Source: GWA1-39-11 sp964360265 (GTDB taxonomy: Bacteria > Patescibacteriota > Microgenomatia > Levybacterales > GWA1-39-11). Taken from it: a stretch of 31,171 nt of DNA. The notes under the pieces are model-generated. The model ran no database searches and was not told the origin of the DNA. It saw only the letters and a program-made list of their open reading frames with translations. A program made the position numbers and the translations under genes. The stretch is from the NCBI GenBank assembly GCA_964360265.1, contig CAYHUY010000010.1, positions 1 to 31,171 of the forward strand, given 5' to 3'. Of this stretch, positions 15,315 through 22,608 are shown piece by piece. Every line of letters starts with the position of its first letter. Within the stretch, counting starts at the first letter, position 1.

Positions 15315-15363
15315 TTAGGTTATCAAGAAAAAAGACATGTGTCAACCCCGATTCAATCGGGGT
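15315..15363 (-). promoter_or_regulatory. Hairpin and promoter upstream of small membrane gene
   Basis: ACCCCGATT and AATCGGGGT (15345-15363) form a near-perfect hairpin that could terminate readthrough from the right. It overlaps a minus-strand TTGACA that is followed after 17 bases by TAACCT, ahead of ATG 15312/15306. Confidence 0.5.
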
Positions 15364-15411
15364 CAATCACTTCAACCTCTGAAAACAAATCTCTTTATTT
15401 TCAAGGGTCGA

Positions 15412-15514
15412 AGGAGGAGATGGTGAAGGGTAGCTGAAGGCTGGCAAGGTTTGGGAGCTATTCCCAAAGCAAGCCTGCTCGAGCTGTGATCCAATCACTT
15501 TTGTATCTCCTCCT
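15412..15514. ncRNA. Candidate structured RNA / UTR element
   Basis: An outer ten-base-pair stem AGGAGGAGAT (15412-15421) / ATCTCCTCCT (15505-15514) encloses AGGCT/AGCCT (15438-15442/15472-15476), a perfect TTTGGGA-TCCCAAA hairpin (15450-15468) and GTGAT-CCA-ATCAC (15486-15498). Nested and adjacent pairing over 100 non-coding bases suggests a folded RNA; the strand is undetermined. On the minus strand it would be the 3' UTR of the FBP gene. It does not match the core motifs of SRP RNA, RNase P RNA or tmRNA. Confidence 0.35.
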
Positions 15515-15574
15515 CACGACAAGGTAAGAAAACCCACAGTCCCAGAAAGGGGGGACGATCAGAAACCGCGGGTA

Positions 15575-16738
15575 CTAATCGGTTGCTCCTGCTTGGGAAG
15601 GGGTAGCGCTCTTGACGTGGAAGCGACTCTCGATCTCTTTGTCGAGAGCGGCCAGGCCCGTGTAGGCTTGTTCTTCCTGCGCGGCCAGTCCGATACCGTG
15701 GGCTCCCATCTGCCGGAAGTGCATGCCGTATTTGGCAACTCGGGAACGAATTGTGTCCCAAGGCTCGCCGCGGCCGAAGAGGTCTTTGCCTCCACCAAGC
15801 TTTCCCTTCGGGGATATGGACCGTGCGAGACCCGCCACGATTGGAAAGCAGTAAGGCCCGTTTACCGGCGAGTTCATTGGCTGTGGCAGAATCGGCATGT
15901 TGTGCGATCCTCGGCAGTCACCGGTCACTATTTGATCGATGATGCCCCAAGGGTGCACAATCTCCTCCGGCGCCGGAAAGATGTTCTGTGTGCGGATGAT
16001 GACGCACGGATCGTCCTTCCCAACGTATTTGCCGGCGATGTTGTGGAGTCGGCTTGTCGAGGCGCTGACGATCTGCTGGTCCGGGAAGGCACGCGAGTGG
16101 ATAGCCGAAATCGCAAACCTGTCGGGGTCGCGAAGAACTGCTACCAGTTCGTGGTATTCCTCCGGGAGATTGAACTCGGCGGTTCTGTCACCGCTCACGT
16201 TGTTCATGTCCATGACCGTGACTACGAAGCCCTTCCGCAAATCGGGGGAGAGCAGTAGTCCTGTGCAGTGATCCGGATCGCCGAAAACCTTGCGCAAAGG
16301 CAAGTTGTAGACGCCGGGTCCGCATTTGTCGGCGGTCATGACAATGAAGGTTTCCACCTTCCTTGGATCGTCGCCAAAGACGAGATCCAACTCTGCGCAA
16401 CCTGGACCTGCTCCTCTAACGTTGCCCGACGGCGCGTTAACGAGTAGGTCTTGTCCAGCTGCGTAGAGTCCCTTCCGTTGGGCGACTGCCGTCGTCTCAA
16501 GGAAAATGTTGAAGGCAAGGTCGTGAATGGCGGGGCTGTCCACGCCTTTCGTGTGGATCATCGTGAGAGCCAGGTCGTCCCCGGTCCAGCTTGTCTTGCC
16601 GTCCGTAAGATCGCCCTTCTCCACAGCTTCGTCGAGTAGCTCCTGCGCTACGCTGACCTGTTCTTCGTCGACCTCGTAATGTCCTCCTTCGCTGCCAGTA
16701 TCGGCCTTGATCACTGTTGCGGTAAATCGTGTACTCAC
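15575..16738 (-). CDS. fbp: Fructose-1,6-bisphosphate aldolase/phosphatase (archaeal type)
   Basis: Bifunctional gluconeogenic enzyme (class V FBPase) joining triose phosphates and dephosphorylating the product to fructose-6-phosphate. Family landmarks: VIKADTGSEGGH (metal ligands D12, H20), GDDLALTMIHTKGVD (D54, D55), GQDLL, SGNVRGAGPGCAE, MTADKCGPGVYNLPLRK, and YVGKDDP (Y238 and K241, matching the Tyr/Schiff-base Lys spacing of archaeal enzymes). The 387-residue length is normal. Base composition is much higher than its neighbours (row 16021-16080 has 35 G/C of 60). The GTG start follows a Shine-Dalgarno-like AAAGGACGG, unlike the leaderless resident genes. It is probably acquired by transfer; adjacent tRNA genes may have guided entry. 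Confidence 0.93.
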   Translation of the reverse strand: MSTRFTATVIKADTGSEGGHYEVDEEQVSVAQELLDEAVEKGDLTDGKTSWTGDDLALTMIHTKGVDSPAIHDLAFNIFLETTAVAQRKGLYAAGQDLLVNAPSGNVRGAGPGCAELDLVFGDDPRKVETFIVMTADKCGPGVYNLPLRKVFGDPDHCTGLLLSPDLRKGFVVTVMDMNNVSGDRTAEFNLPEEYHELVAVLRDPDRFAISAIHSRAFPDQQIVSASTSRLHNIAGKYVGKDDPCVIIRTQNIFPAPEEIVHPWGIIDQIVTGDCRGSHNMPILPQPMNSPVNGPYCFPIVAGLARSISPKGKLGGGKDLFGRGEPWDTIRSRVAKYGMHFRQMGAHGIGLAAQEEQAYTGLAALDKEIESRFHVKSATPSQAGATD

Positions 16739-17028
16739 TATGTTGTCCGTCCTTTATTTCTGGATTGTGATGCGTTTTGTGTCCCCCCGAGCCGGAAGCA
16801 AGCATTATGGATTCTTGTTTCCAGTTTGGGAAGACACACTTCTTTACCTTGTCAAAGAGCTAATTTAAAACCGCCTCAAGGCATGCAATCCGCCAGCTAG
16901 CGGAGCCTAAATTGAGCCTTAAATCGCAATCACAGATTATAACACAGGGAGGTTTTTTGGAGCAAATTACGGTAATTGTCCTATGCTATAATTATGGGGC
17001 TATGCGTGAGCGTAAAACATAATAACGC
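16739..17028. other. Intergenic region: FBP 5' side, TCCGCC repeat, tRNA promoter
   Basis: The first 130 bases keep the elevated GC of the FBP block, after which composition returns to AT-rich. A TCCGCC-AGCT-AGCGGA palindrome (16889-16904) marks roughly that boundary. The last 45 bases hold the tRNA promoter. I see no credible ORF or transposase remnant. Confidence 0.5.
16984..16992 (+). promoter_or_regulatory. tRNA-Arg/tRNA-Pro promoter
   Basis: TGCTATAAT (TATAAT at 16987-16992) is an extended -10 about 36 bases upstream of the mature tRNA-Arg. The -35 is poor. Confidence 0.55.
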
Positions 17029-17100
17029 GCCCCTGTAGTTCAACGGATAGAATAGGCCCGTCCTAAGGGCTAGATGGCAGTTCGATTCTGCCCAGGGGTA
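17029..17100 (+). tRNA. tRNA-Arg (CCT)
   Basis: Acceptor GCCCCTG pairs with CAGGGGT (first pair G-U), followed by discriminator A. The anticodon stem GGCCC/GGGCT holds the loop GTCCTAA, giving anticodon CCT, decoding AGG. The T-arm is GGCAGTTCGATTCTGCC. CCA is not encoded. It lies five bases from tRNA-Pro, so both are likely on one transcript. Confidence 0.9.
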
Positions 17101-17105
17101 CTTTT

Positions 17106-17177
17106 CGGAGACTAGTTCATCGGCAGAACGCTCGGTTCGGGACCGAGAGGCAGAGGGTTCAATTCCCTCGTCTCCGA
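17106..17177 (+). tRNA. tRNA-Pro (CGG)
   Basis: Acceptor CGGAGAC pairs with GTCTCCG, discriminator A. Anticodon stem CTCGG/CCGAG with loop TTCGGGA gives CGG, decoding CCG. The T-arm GAGGGTTCAATTCCCTC is perfect. The short ORFs covering both tRNAs are spurious. Confidence 0.92.
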
Positions 17178-17214
17178 CAAAGAAGAAAATTTGGTAAGAT
17201 TGGTGGTGAGGAAA

Positions 17215-17457
17215 ATGAGCGATCAAATAGGCAAAGTAGTCCATTTTTATGACAAAATAGGCGTTGCGGTTGTTAAGCTTAATAAGCCACTTAAGGTAGG
17301 CGACACGGTTAAACTTCAACATGGAGAGGTTTCTTTTGAACAGGAGGTTACATCAATGCAGCTTGATCATAAACCTGTAAATTCGGGCAAAAAGGGAGAA
17401 GAGGTAGCCATAAAAGTCGACAGCCGTGCAAAAGAGGGAACTGTTGTGGTAAGATAA
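17215..17457 (+). CDS. Small EF-Tu domain-2-like protein
   Basis: An 80-residue single beta-barrel protein resembling translation factor domain 2. The pattern IGKVVHFYDKIGVAVVKLNKPLKVGDTVKL, then VTSMQLDHKPVNSGKKGEEVAIKV, matches the 'elongation factor-like' OB/beta-barrel family, where the barrel exists without a G domain. Its role is unknown. ATG 17215 is chosen, with GTGAGGAAA just upstream as a ribosome-binding site; the TTG at 17191 lies right after the tRNA. It may be co-transcribed with the tRNAs and with the DsbA-like gene five bases downstream. Confidence 0.72.
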   Translation: MSDQIGKVVHFYDKIGVAVVKLNKPLKVGDTVKLQHGEVSFEQEVTSMQLDHKPVNSGKKGEEVAIKVDSRAKEGTVVVR

Positions 17458-17462
17458 CTTCC

Positions 17463-18224
17463 ATGGATGAAAATCGCCCCGCCCGCCTCGAAAGCGAGAG
17501 CGTTGCGGGCAGGCCGATGACGAAAAGAGAGTTAAAGGCACTAAGGCGCCTTGAGAAGCTTGATACAACTCGCGTAGAGAACAAGCAAAACAGAGTCAAA
17601 TGGATCCTGCTTGTAGGTGGATCGCTTCTGTTCCTTGCTTTTTTTGGGGTCTTAGTGATTCTCGCAAAACAAAATAATACAAAATCAGAAGCGGTTAATC
17701 TTTCTGATGCGGGGTGGAGTAAAGGTGTTGCCAATTCTAAAATAACGCTTGTTGAATTTGCAGACTTTCAATGTCCGGCGTGCCGCGCGTATCATCCAAT
17801 TGTTCGTGAGGTTTTGAACGCATATGATGGCGAATTAAAGCTAATCTACAAACATTTTCCCTTAACAAGTATTCATCCGAACGCGTTTGCAGCGGCCAAA
17901 GCGGCAGAAGCGGCAGGTGCGCAGGGAAAATTTTTTGAATACCATGATGTTTTGTATGAAAAACAAGATGAATGGGCAGGATTGCCGAAACTTACGGTTT
18001 TGGATAAGTTTGTTTCTTACGCTGTTCAACTTAGCCTTAGTGAGAAAAAATTTAAGGCAGATCTTGAAAACATAGAATTTGAGAATAAAATCCGCGAACA
18101 ACAGATTGAAGGTATAGCAAGTGGGGTAAGTAGTACTCCAACATTTTTTCTGGATGGTAAAATAATTAAGAACCCAAGGTCAATAGGCGAGTTTAAAAAG
18201 CTGATTGACAAGGAATTAAAATAA
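17463..18224 (+). CDS. DsbA-like membrane-anchored thiol oxidoreductase
   Basis: Extracytoplasmic thioredoxin-fold disulfide oxidase of the DsbA/BdbD type. A basic N-terminal region leads to one transmembrane helix (about 47-68), then the thioredoxin fold with active site CPAC (C104-C107) in EFADFQCPACRAYHP, the DsbA helical insert, and the cis-Pro loop SSTPTFFLDG. Residues 5-17 (RPARLESESVAGR) are encoded by a hairpin-forming repeat (17481-17510), so the true start could be the downstream ATG 17517 (MTKRELKALRRLEKL). It is followed four bases later by dsbB and then a sortase, forming an extracellular protein-maturation operon. Confidence 0.88.
   Translation: MDENRPARLESESVAGRPMTKRELKALRRLEKLDTTRVENKQNRVKWILLVGGSLLFLAFFGVLVILAKQNNTKSEAVNLSDAGWSKGVANSKITLVEFADFQCPACRAYHPIVREVLNAYDGELKLIYKHFPLTSIHPNAFAAAKAAEAAGAQGKFFEYHDVLYEKQDEWAGLPKLTVLDKFVSYAVQLSLSEKKFKADLENIEFENKIREQQIEGIASGVSSTPTFFLDGKIIKNPRSIGEFKKLIDKELK
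17481..17510. repeat. Hairpin repeat in DsbA-like N-terminus
   Basis: GCCCGC (17481-17486) pairs with GCGGGC (17505-17510), enclosing CTCG-AAAG-CGAG. The GC content contrasts with the rest of the gene, and the encoded peptide is not part of the conserved domain. Confidence 0.6.
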
Positions 18225-18228
18225 AAAA

Positions 18229-18777
18229 ATGAACAGGGAAGTTATTTCTACGGTTATTTTTGCGTTGGCAACATTTACGGTTATGGCTCAGATTTTCATA
18301 GTAATTTTTGCAATAATATTTTTGTTGTCAAGACTTGATGAAAACAATAAACCGATAAAACAAATTATTCAATTTTTTACCGACAATGCTTTGTCTTTTG
18401 CATTTTTAGTCTCAGTTGTTACAACTTTAGGCAGTCTATATTTTTCTGAAATTGCGCATTTTGTGCCCTGCAAGCTTTGCTGGTTTCAGCGAATTTTTAT
18501 GTATCCTCAGGTTTTACTTTTAGGGGTTGCTAGTATCAAAAATGATTTTGGAATAAAAAAATACATAATACCCCTTTCCATAATTGGATTAGTAATTGCC
18601 ATCTATCAATATGTGCTTCAGATGTCGCCTATTCCTCTTCCTTGCACGGATGAAATTGCATCATGCGCCGCCAAGGAGTTTGTGGAATTTGGCTATATCA
18701 CGATTCCCATGATGTCTTTAATTTCCTTCCTCCTAATACTTATGTTTATGGTTCTTCCGAATAGGAAGTATGACTAA
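18229..18777 (+). CDS. dsbB: Disulfide bond formation protein DsbB
   Basis: Quinone-linked membrane oxidase that regenerates the DsbA-like protein. The 182-residue protein has the first cysteine pair C81-x-x-C84 in PCKLCWFQR, and the second pair C139/C146 in the PCTDEIASC loop. Five hydrophobic helices are visible, one more than the classical four, with the extra one (about 8-34) at the N-terminus. There is no Shine-Dalgarno; the ATG lies four bases after the DsbA-like stop. It overlaps the sortase start by eight bases. Confidence 0.92.
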   Translation: MNREVISTVIFALATFTVMAQIFIVIFAIIFLLSRLDENNKPIKQIIQFFTDNALSFAFLVSVVTTLGSLYFSEIAHFVPCKLCWFQRIFMYPQVLLLGVASIKNDFGIKKYIIPLSIIGLVIAIYQYVLQMSPIPLPCTDEIASCAAKEFVEFGYITIPMMSLISFLLILMFMVLPNRKYD

Positions 18778-19507
18778 ACGCGAGATTATTCGATACCTTC
18801 TTTTGCGGACAATTGGCAATTTTTTACTTTTGGCTTCAATTGCGGGCATTATTGCGACATTCGGGCCTTCTTTATACTACGAGGCGGCTTTTAGAGCAGG
18901 TCAGATAAGAGGAATTAACTATACCCTTGCGGATGACATTGAGCGCGCAGAGGAAACAGAATTAGGAAAACTGCTTAAAAAATATCAAGAAATGGATGAG
19001 ACAAGAAGGCAGGGACCGGGTTTGGCTGAGGTTCTTGCGAGCAACAACGAAAGAGTTTTAGTGCCGCCTGATTCTGAATTCTCAATTGTAATTCCAAAAA
19101 TAGGCGCAAGCGCCCGAATTCAGGCAAACGTTGATCCCGGGAACAAAGAAGAATACCTGCGTGTCTTACTGGATTCGATTGCCCATGCAAAAGGGACAGC
19201 GTACCCGGGAGTTAACGGAACAACGTATTTATTTGCACATTCTGCCGATAATTTTTGGAACGTAGGGCGCTATAATGCGGTATTCTATCTCTTAAAAGAA
19301 CTTGAAGCAGGAGATGAAGTTTTTATCTTTTTTCACGGGATTCGCTATAATTATGAGGTGTACGATAAGAAAACTGTTGATGCGTCTGAAATAGAATATG
19401 TTGATGCAGCCATAGGTGCGGGAGAACGTTTAATACTGCAAACTTGCTGGCCACCCGGCACGGATTGGAAAAGAACCTTAATATTCGCAAGACCCGCGTC
19501 TATTTAA
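18770..19507 (+). CDS. Sortase (class D/E-like)
   Basis: Cysteine transpeptidase that attaches or cross-links surface proteins. An N-terminal transmembrane helix (about 12-34) anchors it. After a charged linker, the sortase domain has the catalytic His in LFAHSADNFWNVGRYNAVFYLL (H157), the nucleophile in ILQTCWPPGT (C226) and the Arg in DWKRTLIF (R235). Length is 245. The substrate motif is unknown; no LPxTG protein is seen in the window. AGGAAG before ATG serves as ribosome-binding site. Position after dsbA/dsbB suggests joint maturation of exported proteins. Confidence 0.9.
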   Translation: MTKREIIRYLLLRTIGNFLLLASIAGIIATFGPSLYYEAAFRAGQIRGINYTLADDIERAEETELGKLLKKYQEMDETRRQGPGLAEVLASNNERVLVPPDSEFSIVIPKIGASARIQANVDPGNKEEYLRVLLDSIAHAKGTAYPGVNGTTYLFAHSADNFWNVGRYNAVFYLLKELEAGDEVFIFFHGIRYNYEVYDKKTVDASEIEYVDAAIGAGERLILQTCWPPGTDWKRTLIFARPASI

Positions 19508-19523
19508 GAGCTCTTAACGGGGT

Positions 19524-19560
19524 TTGTAATTTTTAAATCATGCTAGTAGAATAGGGTATT
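19524..19560 (+). promoter_or_regulatory. mreC promoter
   Basis: TTGTAA (19524-19529), 17 bases, TAGAAT (19547-19552), then eight bases to the mreC ATG: a leader of about zero to two bases. Confidence 0.55.
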
Positions 19561-20337
19561 ATGCGTAAGCACGCTCTTGCTCCAATAGGTATTTTTATAT
19601 TATTTTCGATACTGATTTTTTTTAACAATAATTCAGCTCCAGTAAAATTCATTACAGGTTTTGTACAGGATATTTTTTCTGCTCCAAAGTCGTTTCTATA
19701 TAAGGTAAAGACCGGGGCGATAAGTGAGAATGAAGAAATAAAAAAAATAAAAGAAGAAAACCAAATATACGTCAAAAAATTCATAGAATTTGAAAGAATT
19801 AAAAAAGATAACGAAGCTCTCCGCAGTCAATTTGAGGCTGGAACAACAAAAAATTACAAATTAATGCCAGCTCGCGTTATTGGGTTTTTGGGAAAGTCGC
19901 AATCCTCCTCATCTTTAATAGTGGATCGTGGGGAGGCCGATGGAATAAAAACAGAAATGGCGGTAATTGTATCGCAAAATTTGATTGGTAAAATAGGAAA
20001 AGTTTCTCAAAATTACTCGGAAGTTGTGCTTGTAAACAATAAAAATTTTAGCACTTTGGCCGCAACCGCAGATCAAAACGCGGCAGGCGTAATATCTGGA
20101 CAAGCAGATTTTATTCTATTTGATAGAGTGGCGGTGAATGAAAATATAGCATCCGGGCAGATAGTTATTGCAAAAGGAGAGATAAACGATAAGGGATTTG
20201 GTGTACCTTCCGATTTTATCATTGGGAAAATTGTATCAGTTAGCAGGAATGAAAGTTTGCCGTTCCAAACGGCAAAAGTTGAGCCAGCAATAGATGTTTT
20301 GCGACTTAATATGCTATTCATAATTGCCGCCCTATGA
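19561..20337 (+). CDS. mreC: Rod shape-determining protein MreC
   Basis: Elongasome scaffold linking MreB to PBP2. It has an N-terminal transmembrane helix (about 7-24), a coiled coil (55-95, rich in KEENQIYVKKF and FERIKKDNEAL), and the double beta-barrel domain with ARVIGFLGKSQSSSSLIVDRGEADGI and GQADFILFDRV. The 258-residue length is typical. It overlaps mreD by four bases and starts the mreC-mreD-mrdA operon, while mreB is 7.4 kb downstream. Confidence 0.92.
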   Translation: MRKHALAPIGIFILFSILIFFNNNSAPVKFITGFVQDIFSAPKSFLYKVKTGAISENEEIKKIKEENQIYVKKFIEFERIKKDNEALRSQFEAGTTKNYKLMPARVIGFLGKSQSSSSLIVDRGEADGIKTEMAVIVSQNLIGKIGKVSQNYSEVVLVNNKNFSTLAATADQNAAGVISGQADFILFDRVAVNENIASGQIVIAKGEINDKGFGVPSDFIIGKIVSVSRNESLPFQTAKVEPAIDVLRLNMLFIIAAL

Positions 20338-20765
20338 ACCCAAGGAACATTCTTGTCTTATTTTTATTCTTATCTGTCGCAATCGAATCAACGGTTTTCG
20401 CCTTCCCCTTTATATTTGTAGTTTCTCTTATTTTGTATATTCTATTTCCCGATACAAAAACTATAGTTTATACATTTATAGCGGGTTTACTTATTGATAC
20501 GCTGCGAACCTCAATCATTGGTACAACGCCAATTACCCTTCTAATATCGTTCTTAATTTTGGACCTAATCAAGACAAGAATGTTGCTGAACAGCCATAAA
20601 ACAATTCTTCTGGTATTATTTGCCTCGGCATTTTTATACGGGAATGTTTTCTCTTATGAAGATGATTTGTTAATCTATGTCGCGGTTTTTGGGGCAGCGT
20701 ATCTTTTTATTGTATACTTTTACAGAAAAACAACACAGCAGAATAGATTCGGTAAATCAGGATGA
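20334..20765 (+). CDS. mreD: MreD-like membrane protein
   Basis: A 143-residue polytopic protein with four to five hydrophobic helices and no strong sequence motif of its own. The position between mreC and mrdA, the size and hydropathy identify it as MreD. The ATG overlaps the mreC stop (ATGA type), implying translational coupling. Confidence 0.75.
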   Translation: MNPRNILVLFLFLSVAIESTVFAFPFIFVVSLILYILFPDTKTIVYTFIAGLLIDTLRTSIIGTTPITLLISFLILDLIKTRMLLNSHKTILLVLFASAFLYGNVFSYEDDLLIYVAVFGAAYLFIVYFYRKTTQQNRFGKSG

Positions 20766-20778
20766 CGCTCGCGAATTT

Positions 20779-22590
20779 ATGGTAAAAATAGGCCCAGGTT
20801 TTTTTGATTCGGTGACATCTCAGAAGACGCGCGCCCATAGAAGTTTTCCAAACTTCATAAGTCACGAATTGCTTTCAATTATCCCGCAAATTTTGTTTGC
20901 TATCTTTTTTCTAATAATTTTGGCCCGTCTTTTTTATGTTCAAATATTGCAAGGAGATTATTACAGGCGACTTTCTAACGAAAATAGAACAAGAATAAAG
21001 GTAATCTCAGCGCCCCGGGGCATAATTTTAGATAGATTCGGAAGGCCTCTTGTATCAAATAGCGCAATATTTAATATAATTGAGAGCGGTAAGAAAAAGA
21101 GTATATCGAAAGAGGCGGCACTCGCGAGAATTGCAAGAGGTGAGAAAGTTGAGAATGATGTTGCGCGCGAATATCTGTACAAAAGTGATTTTGCCCATGT
21201 GCTAGGTTACGTTGGTCAGATTTCAGAGGATGAGTCAGCCCGACCTGAATTTGCCGAACATGATTTAAATGATTGGGTTGGCAAAATAGGGCTTGAGCAA
21301 GCTTACGAAAATATTCTTCATGGGAGAAATGGAAAAGAACTTTTTGAAGTTGATTCAAATGGCACAATTGTCCGATCGCTTGGGATAGAAGATCCTGTTC
21401 CCGGGCAAAATATAACAACGACTCTGGATCTTGATGTCGGATTATCAGTCGCGTCTGCTGCAAAAGGCGTTGAGAAGGGTGCAGTTGTGGTATCTGATCC
21501 AAGGAGTGGTGCAATTTTGGCGCTATACTCAAGACCCTCATTTGATCCTAATATCTTTACTTTATGGCTTAACAATGAGACCTCCGCTCCCCGCGATTTT
21601 ATACCAGACGGTGAGTATGAAACGGTTGAGAGCATTTTAAGCGATAATGAAAAACAGCCATTGTTAAATCGGGCAACAGGAGGACTTTACCCACCCGGGT
21701 CAACATTTAAGCTTGTGACTGCTGTTGCTGCCCTTGAGAAGCAAGCAATAAGATCTGATACGCGGATTGCGGATACTGGGATACTAAGGATTGGCGAATT
21801 TTCTTTTGGAAATTGGTATTTTTTGCAGCATGGTAAGACGGAAGGCGAGCTTAATGTAGTAGGCGCAATTAAGCGTTCGAACGACATTTTCTTTTACAGA
21901 GCGGCGGAGCTCACAGGAGTTGAAAATATCTCATCTTTTGCTCATCAGTTTGGACTGGGTGATAAGTTTGGTATAGATTTGGATGGAGAGGAAAAGGGCA
22001 CTGTCCCATCTCCGTCTTGGAAGGAAGACGCAATCGGCGAGCCGTGGTATTTAGGAGATACATATAATTATGGAATTGGACAAGGATATCTTTTAACAAC
22101 TCCTCTTCAGATTAATACTATGGCGGCCGTTTTTGCGAGTCGTGGTACACTGTTTGCTCCACATTTAATTGTAGGTAAGAGCCACGTTTTAAAGAAAAAT
22201 TTTATAAAAAAAGAAAATATCGATTTAGTTGCTGAGGGAATGCGGCAAAGTTGTGATACCGGTGGAGTAGCCTGGCCGTTCTTTGGGTTTAAAGTCCCAG
22301 CCAAAGGCTGGTCCGCCTCTGGCGGAAAAAATTCAATCGATGGAAAGAACTTTATTCTCGAAAAAGCATCCAATAGTGCTGATATGATTAAGATACCTGT
22401 TGCCTGCAAGACAGGAACTGCGGAAATTGGGGATAAGGATACAAAGCCGCATGCCTGGATCACGGTTTTTGCGCCTTTTTATAAACCCGAGATAGCCGTA
22501 ACGGTCTTGATCGAAAACGGGGGAGAAGGATCAAGCGTCGCCGGCCCCATCGCCAAGGAAATCCTGCAGGATTATTTTGAGAGAAGATAG
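20779..22590 (+). CDS. mrdA: Penicillin-binding protein 2
   Basis: Transpeptidase (class B PBP) of the elongation machinery. A transmembrane helix (about 38-57) is followed by the dimerisation domain with SAPRGIILDRFGRPLVSN, and the transpeptidase domain with S308-TF-K311 (PPGSTFKLVTA), S367-N-D369 and K544-T-G546. The 603-residue form begins at ATG 20779; an open frame from 20677 overlaps mreD and is less likely. Residues about 505-518 (VPAKGWSASGGK) are encoded by two adjacent hairpin repeats (22297-22326), apparently inserted in a loop before KTG. Confidence 0.93.
   Translation: MVKIGPGFFDSVTSQKTRAHRSFPNFISHELLSIIPQILFAIFFLIILARLFYVQILQGDYYRRLSNENRTRIKVISAPRGIILDRFGRPLVSNSAIFNIIESGKKKSISKEAALARIARGEKVENDVAREYLYKSDFAHVLGYVGQISEDESARPEFAEHDLNDWVGKIGLEQAYENILHGRNGKELFEVDSNGTIVRSLGIEDPVPGQNITTTLDLDVGLSVASAAKGVEKGAVVVSDPRSGAILALYSRPSFDPNIFTLWLNNETSAPRDFIPDGEYETVESILSDNEKQPLLNRATGGLYPPGSTFKLVTAVAALEKQAIRSDTRIADTGILRIGEFSFGNWYFLQHGKTEGELNVVGAIKRSNDIFFYRAAELTGVENISSFAHQFGLGDKFGIDLDGEEKGTVPSPSWKEDAIGEPWYLGDTYNYGIGQGYLLTTPLQINTMAAVFASRGTLFAPHLIVGKSHVLKKNFIKKENIDLVAEGMRQSCDTGGVAWPFFGFKVPAKGWSASGGKNSIDGKNFILEKASNSADMIKIPVACKTGTAEIGDKDTKPHAWITVFAPFYKPEIAVTVLIENGGEGSSVAGPIAKEILQDYFERR
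22297..22326. repeat. Double hairpin repeat inside mrdA
   Basis: CCAGCC-AAA-GGCTGG (22297-22311) abuts TCCGCC-TCT-GGCGGA (22312-22326). The second belongs to the TCCGCC...GGCGGA family also seen at 16889-16904 and 29305-29320. Confidence 0.7.
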
Positions 22591-22608
22591 AAACTAGAAA
22601 TTAACATT

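Noticed and set aside
15593..16258. 221-codon plus-strand ORF opposite the FBP gene
   Set aside because: Long open frames opposite GC-rich genes are common; the minus-strand protein has all family motifs, and this frame resembles nothing.
16981..17322. Minus-strand 113-codon ORF across the tRNA pair
   Set aside because: It is antisense to two well-formed tRNAs and the following gene; the GIEPSASRSRTERS-type peptide is a typical tRNA-shadow artefact.
20677..20778. Upstream extension of mrdA from the first ATG of the open frame
   Set aside because: It overlaps mreD out of frame and encodes no conserved residues; ATG 20779 fits the PBP2 N-terminus.
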